In this document: positions 31,738 through 33,322 of the stretch, in pieces
How the letters are laid out: each line of letters begins with the position of its first letter
Numbering within the stretch: the stretch's first letter is position 1
Assembly (NCBI GenBank): GCA_964384585.1
Contig: CAYLME010000017.1
Coordinates: 1 to 33,322, forward strand
DNA length: 33,322 bases
Direction of reading: 5' to 3'
Origin: DASTYK01 sp964384585
GTDB taxonomy: Bacteria > Gemmatimonadota > Gemmatimonadetes > Longimicrobiales > RSA9
Program-made: the position numbers and the translations under genes
Notes under the pieces: generated by a model
Seen by the model: the letters and a program-made list of their open reading frames with translations, nothing else
Told to the model about the DNA's origin: nothing
The model's database searches: none

Positions 31738-32808
31738 ATGGCCGCCACGACCGAGACCGCGGATGCTGCGTCGCAGACCAGCCTGACGCGGGATCAACTG
31801 CATGAGATCTATTATTTCCTTCAGCTTACGCGTCAGCTCGAGAACCTGCTGACAACGCTGTACCGACAGAACAAGGTGATCGGCGGGCTCTATCGCTCGC
31901 TGGGACAGGAGGCGACAGCCGTTGCGAGCGCGTATGCGCTGCGCCGCCGCACGGATGCCACAGGTGACGTGGTCGCCCCCGCGATCCGCGACATGGGTGG
32001 CCTGCTCGTCATGGGCGCCCGGCCGGTCGATTTCCTTCGCCAGTACATGGCGAAGGGCGACTCGCCCACGTGGGGCCGCGAGCAGAACGTGCACTTCACC
32101 GATTACGATCGCGGCTTCATCGGCCTGATCTCGCATCTCGGCGTCATGATCGAGGTCATGGCTGGCGTTGCACTGACGTTCAGGCTGCGCGGCGAGCCCA
32201 GGGTCGCGTTGGCGTGGTCGGGTGACGGTATGACCTCGACGGGTGCATTCCACGAGGGCTTCAACCTGGCTGCCGTGCAGCGCGCGCCGCTGATCGTCAT
32301 CGTCGAGAACAACGGCTACGCGTACTCGACGCCCGTGGGCAAACAGACGGCGGCCCGCTCGTTCGTCGAGCGCGCGGCCGGCTACGGCGCCTTCGGTGAG
32401 CGGTGCGATGGCAACGACGTGTTCGCCGTATACGACATGGTGTCACGCGCCGCGGCGCGTGCGCGCAACGGCGAGGGTGCATCACTGCTCGAAGTGATGA
32501 CGTATCGGCGCAAGGGCCACGCCGAGCACGACGCGCAGGCGTACGTGCCGGCGGGCGAGATCGAAGCGTGGGAAGCGAAGGATCCGGTCGTTCGCTACGA
32601 GCGTACGCTGCTCGAGCGCGGCTACGCGACGCAGGAAGAGCTGGACGCGATCAGCGCGCGCGTCGCGAAGGAGATCGAAGTCGCGCGCGAACAGGCGGAA
32701 GCGTCGCCCATGCCCGAGCCGGAAACGGCGCTGGCCGAAGTCACGGGCGGCACGATCGTGCCGCGGCCGTGGACGCGTGGCGGTGCACCCGATCCTCACA
32801 GAGCATGA
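31738..32808 (+). CDS. 2-oxoacid (probably pyruvate) dehydrogenase E1 component, alpha subunit
   Basis: This 356-aa subunit of the heterotetrameric thiamine-diphosphate E1 decarboxylates a 2-oxoacid and passes the acyl group to E2. The TPP motif starts at GDG (SGDGMTSTGAFHEG) and ends in NN (IVIVENNGYAY). Other landmarks are the N-terminal QLTRQLENLL helix, GLYRSLGQEATAV, and the phosphorylation-loop-equivalent TYRRKGHAEHD. AGGA before ATG 31738 fixes the start; an ATG two codons earlier is possible. Pyruvate, branched-chain and acetoin E1 alpha subunits are hard to tell apart; central-metabolism neighbours favour pyruvate. Its stop overlaps the beta gene (ATGA). Confidence 0.88.
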   Translation: MAATTETADAASQTSLTRDQLHEIYYFLQLTRQLENLLTTLYRQNKVIGGLYRSLGQEATAVASAYALRRRTDATGDVVAPAIRDMGGLLVMGARPVDFLRQYMAKGDSPTWGREQNVHFTDYDRGFIGLISHLGVMIEVMAGVALTFRLRGEPRVALAWSGDGMTSTGAFHEGFNLAAVQRAPLIVIVENNGYAYSTPVGKQTAARSFVERAAGYGAFGERCDGNDVFAVYDMVSRAAARARNGEGASLLEVMTYRRKGHAEHDAQAYVPAGEIEAWEAKDPVVRYERTLLERGYATQEELDAISARVAKEIEVAREQAEASPMPEPETALAEVTGGTIVPRPWTRGGAPDPHRA

Positions 32809-33322
32809 GCATGGCGACCATAGAGCAGGGCACGAAGGTGAGCGAGAAGCCGGAGCACGTACGCAATACGGAGGAGGGCCGTCCGGTCACCATGCTGGAG
32901 GCCATCCGCGAGGCGCTCTGGGAGGAGATGGAGCGCGACGCCAGTGTCTTCGTGATCGGTGAAGACATCGGCGTGTACGGTGGCGCATTCAAGATGACCG
33001 ACGGCTTCCTCGATCACTTCGGGCCGAAGCGCATCGTCGATGCGCCGATCAGTGAGGCCGGCTTCACGGGCGCAGCAGCAGGCGCAGCGCACATGGGCAT
33101 GCGGCCCGTCGTCGAGATGCAGTTCATGGACTTCGTCTCGTGCGCGTACGAACCGCTCACGAACTACATTGCGACGTCGCGCTGGCGCGGCAGCGGTCCG
33201 CTGCCGATGGTGATCCGTGGACCGCTCGGCAGGGGCGGGCTCGACGGCCGGTCGGACGCGCGTCATCCAGGGAAGGAGTGTTGCTCCCGGCGGTGGCCGA
33301 AGCTCGTCAAAACATCGACCGC
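32805..33322 (+). CDS. 2-oxoacid (probably pyruvate) dehydrogenase E1 component, beta subunit, 5' part
   Basis: The gene starts at ATG 32805 (another ATG two codons later), overlapping the alpha stop by four bases, and runs off the window after 172 codons. The first ~140 residues are typical E1 beta: TMLEAIREALWEEMERD, VFVIGEDIGVYGGAFKMTDGF, RIVDAPISEAGFTGAAAGAA, VVEMQFMDF and PLPMVIRGP. Residues after about 143 (GRGGLDGRSDARHPGKE...) do not match the family, where a GG-x-x-GGPFHSQ loop is expected. The reading frame stays open, so this is either a divergent loop, a frameshift, or foreign sequence joined at the contig end. Confidence 0.8.
   Translation, partial: MSMATIEQGTKVSEKPEHVRNTEEGRPVTMLEAIREALWEEMERDASVFVIGEDIGVYGGAFKMTDGFLDHFGPKRIVDAPISEAGFTGAAAGAAHMGMRPVVEMQFMDFVSCAYEPLTNYIATSRWRGSGPLPMVIRGPLGRGGLDGRSDARHPGKECCSRRWPKLVKTST

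Noticed and set aside
1..33322. Search by eye for CRISPR repeats, tRNA/rRNA genes, insertion sequences and attachment sites
   Set aside because: No regularly spaced direct repeats, cloverleaf-like or rRNA-like stretches, or transposase/integrase motifs were seen; a tRNAscan or Infernal run would be needed to rule out small RNAs.

Overview
The window is a GC-rich, gene-dense bacterial chromosome segment carrying 34 protein-coding genes (two of them cut by the window edges). No rRNA, tRNA, CRISPR array, transposase or phage gene was seen. Diderm features (Lol lipoprotein-export genes, lipobox proteins, a TonB-plug-like outer-membrane protein), a NagB-like/PIG-L fusion of the kind known from Bacteroidetes, and a TAnnTTTG-type -10 element before yicC suggest the FCB group. 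My best guess is Gemmatimonadota; this is an inference, because no phylum-specific marker is present.

Layout. (1) 1-1035: the 3' end of a LolC/E permease and LolD. (2) 1122-5160: a promoter, then a GlcN6P-deaminase-like/PIG-L fusion and a tyrosine-decarboxylase-like PLP enzyme. (3) 5301-7066: two lipoproteins of unknown function separated by a strong terminator. (4) 7038-11168, minus strand: an ECF sigma factor, a zinc-less anti-sigma-like membrane protein with a periplasmic glycogen-binding (CBM48/AMPK-beta type) domain, a secreted beta-rich protein with a second CBM48, a secreted 258-aa protein and a DUF4142-like lipoprotein. This is the most unusual part of the window. (5) 11379-27354, plus strand: a long, tightly packed housekeeping run. 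It holds citrate synthase, leucyl aminopeptidase, an outer-membrane protein, yicC-gmk-rpoZ-coaBC-udg-dnaB-radA-ispD-sua5-ywlE-like-aroE-comF and gap, mostly with 4-base start/stop overlaps. (6) 27390-28749: a hairpin and a clear promoter drive a 67-aa zinc-ribbon protein and an alpha/beta hydrolase, lying between gap and the rest of the glycolytic genes. (7) 28838-31269: pgk-tpiA-secG, ending at a bidirectional terminator shared with a convergent 66-aa arginine-rich small gene. (8) 31657-33322: a promoter, then E1 alpha and the start of E1 beta of a 2-oxoacid (probably pyruvate) dehydrogenase.

Functionally, regions 5 to 8 form a core-metabolism and information-processing block (nucleotides, CoA, isoprenoids, shikimate, glycolysis to acetyl-CoA and citrate, replication and repair). 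Regions 3 and 4 are envelope-directed accessory genes, where the sigma/anti-sigma pair probably controls the secreted CBM48 protein. The last ~70-90 bases no longer read like E1 beta and may be an assembly artefact. No gene-free stretch exceeds 300 bases.
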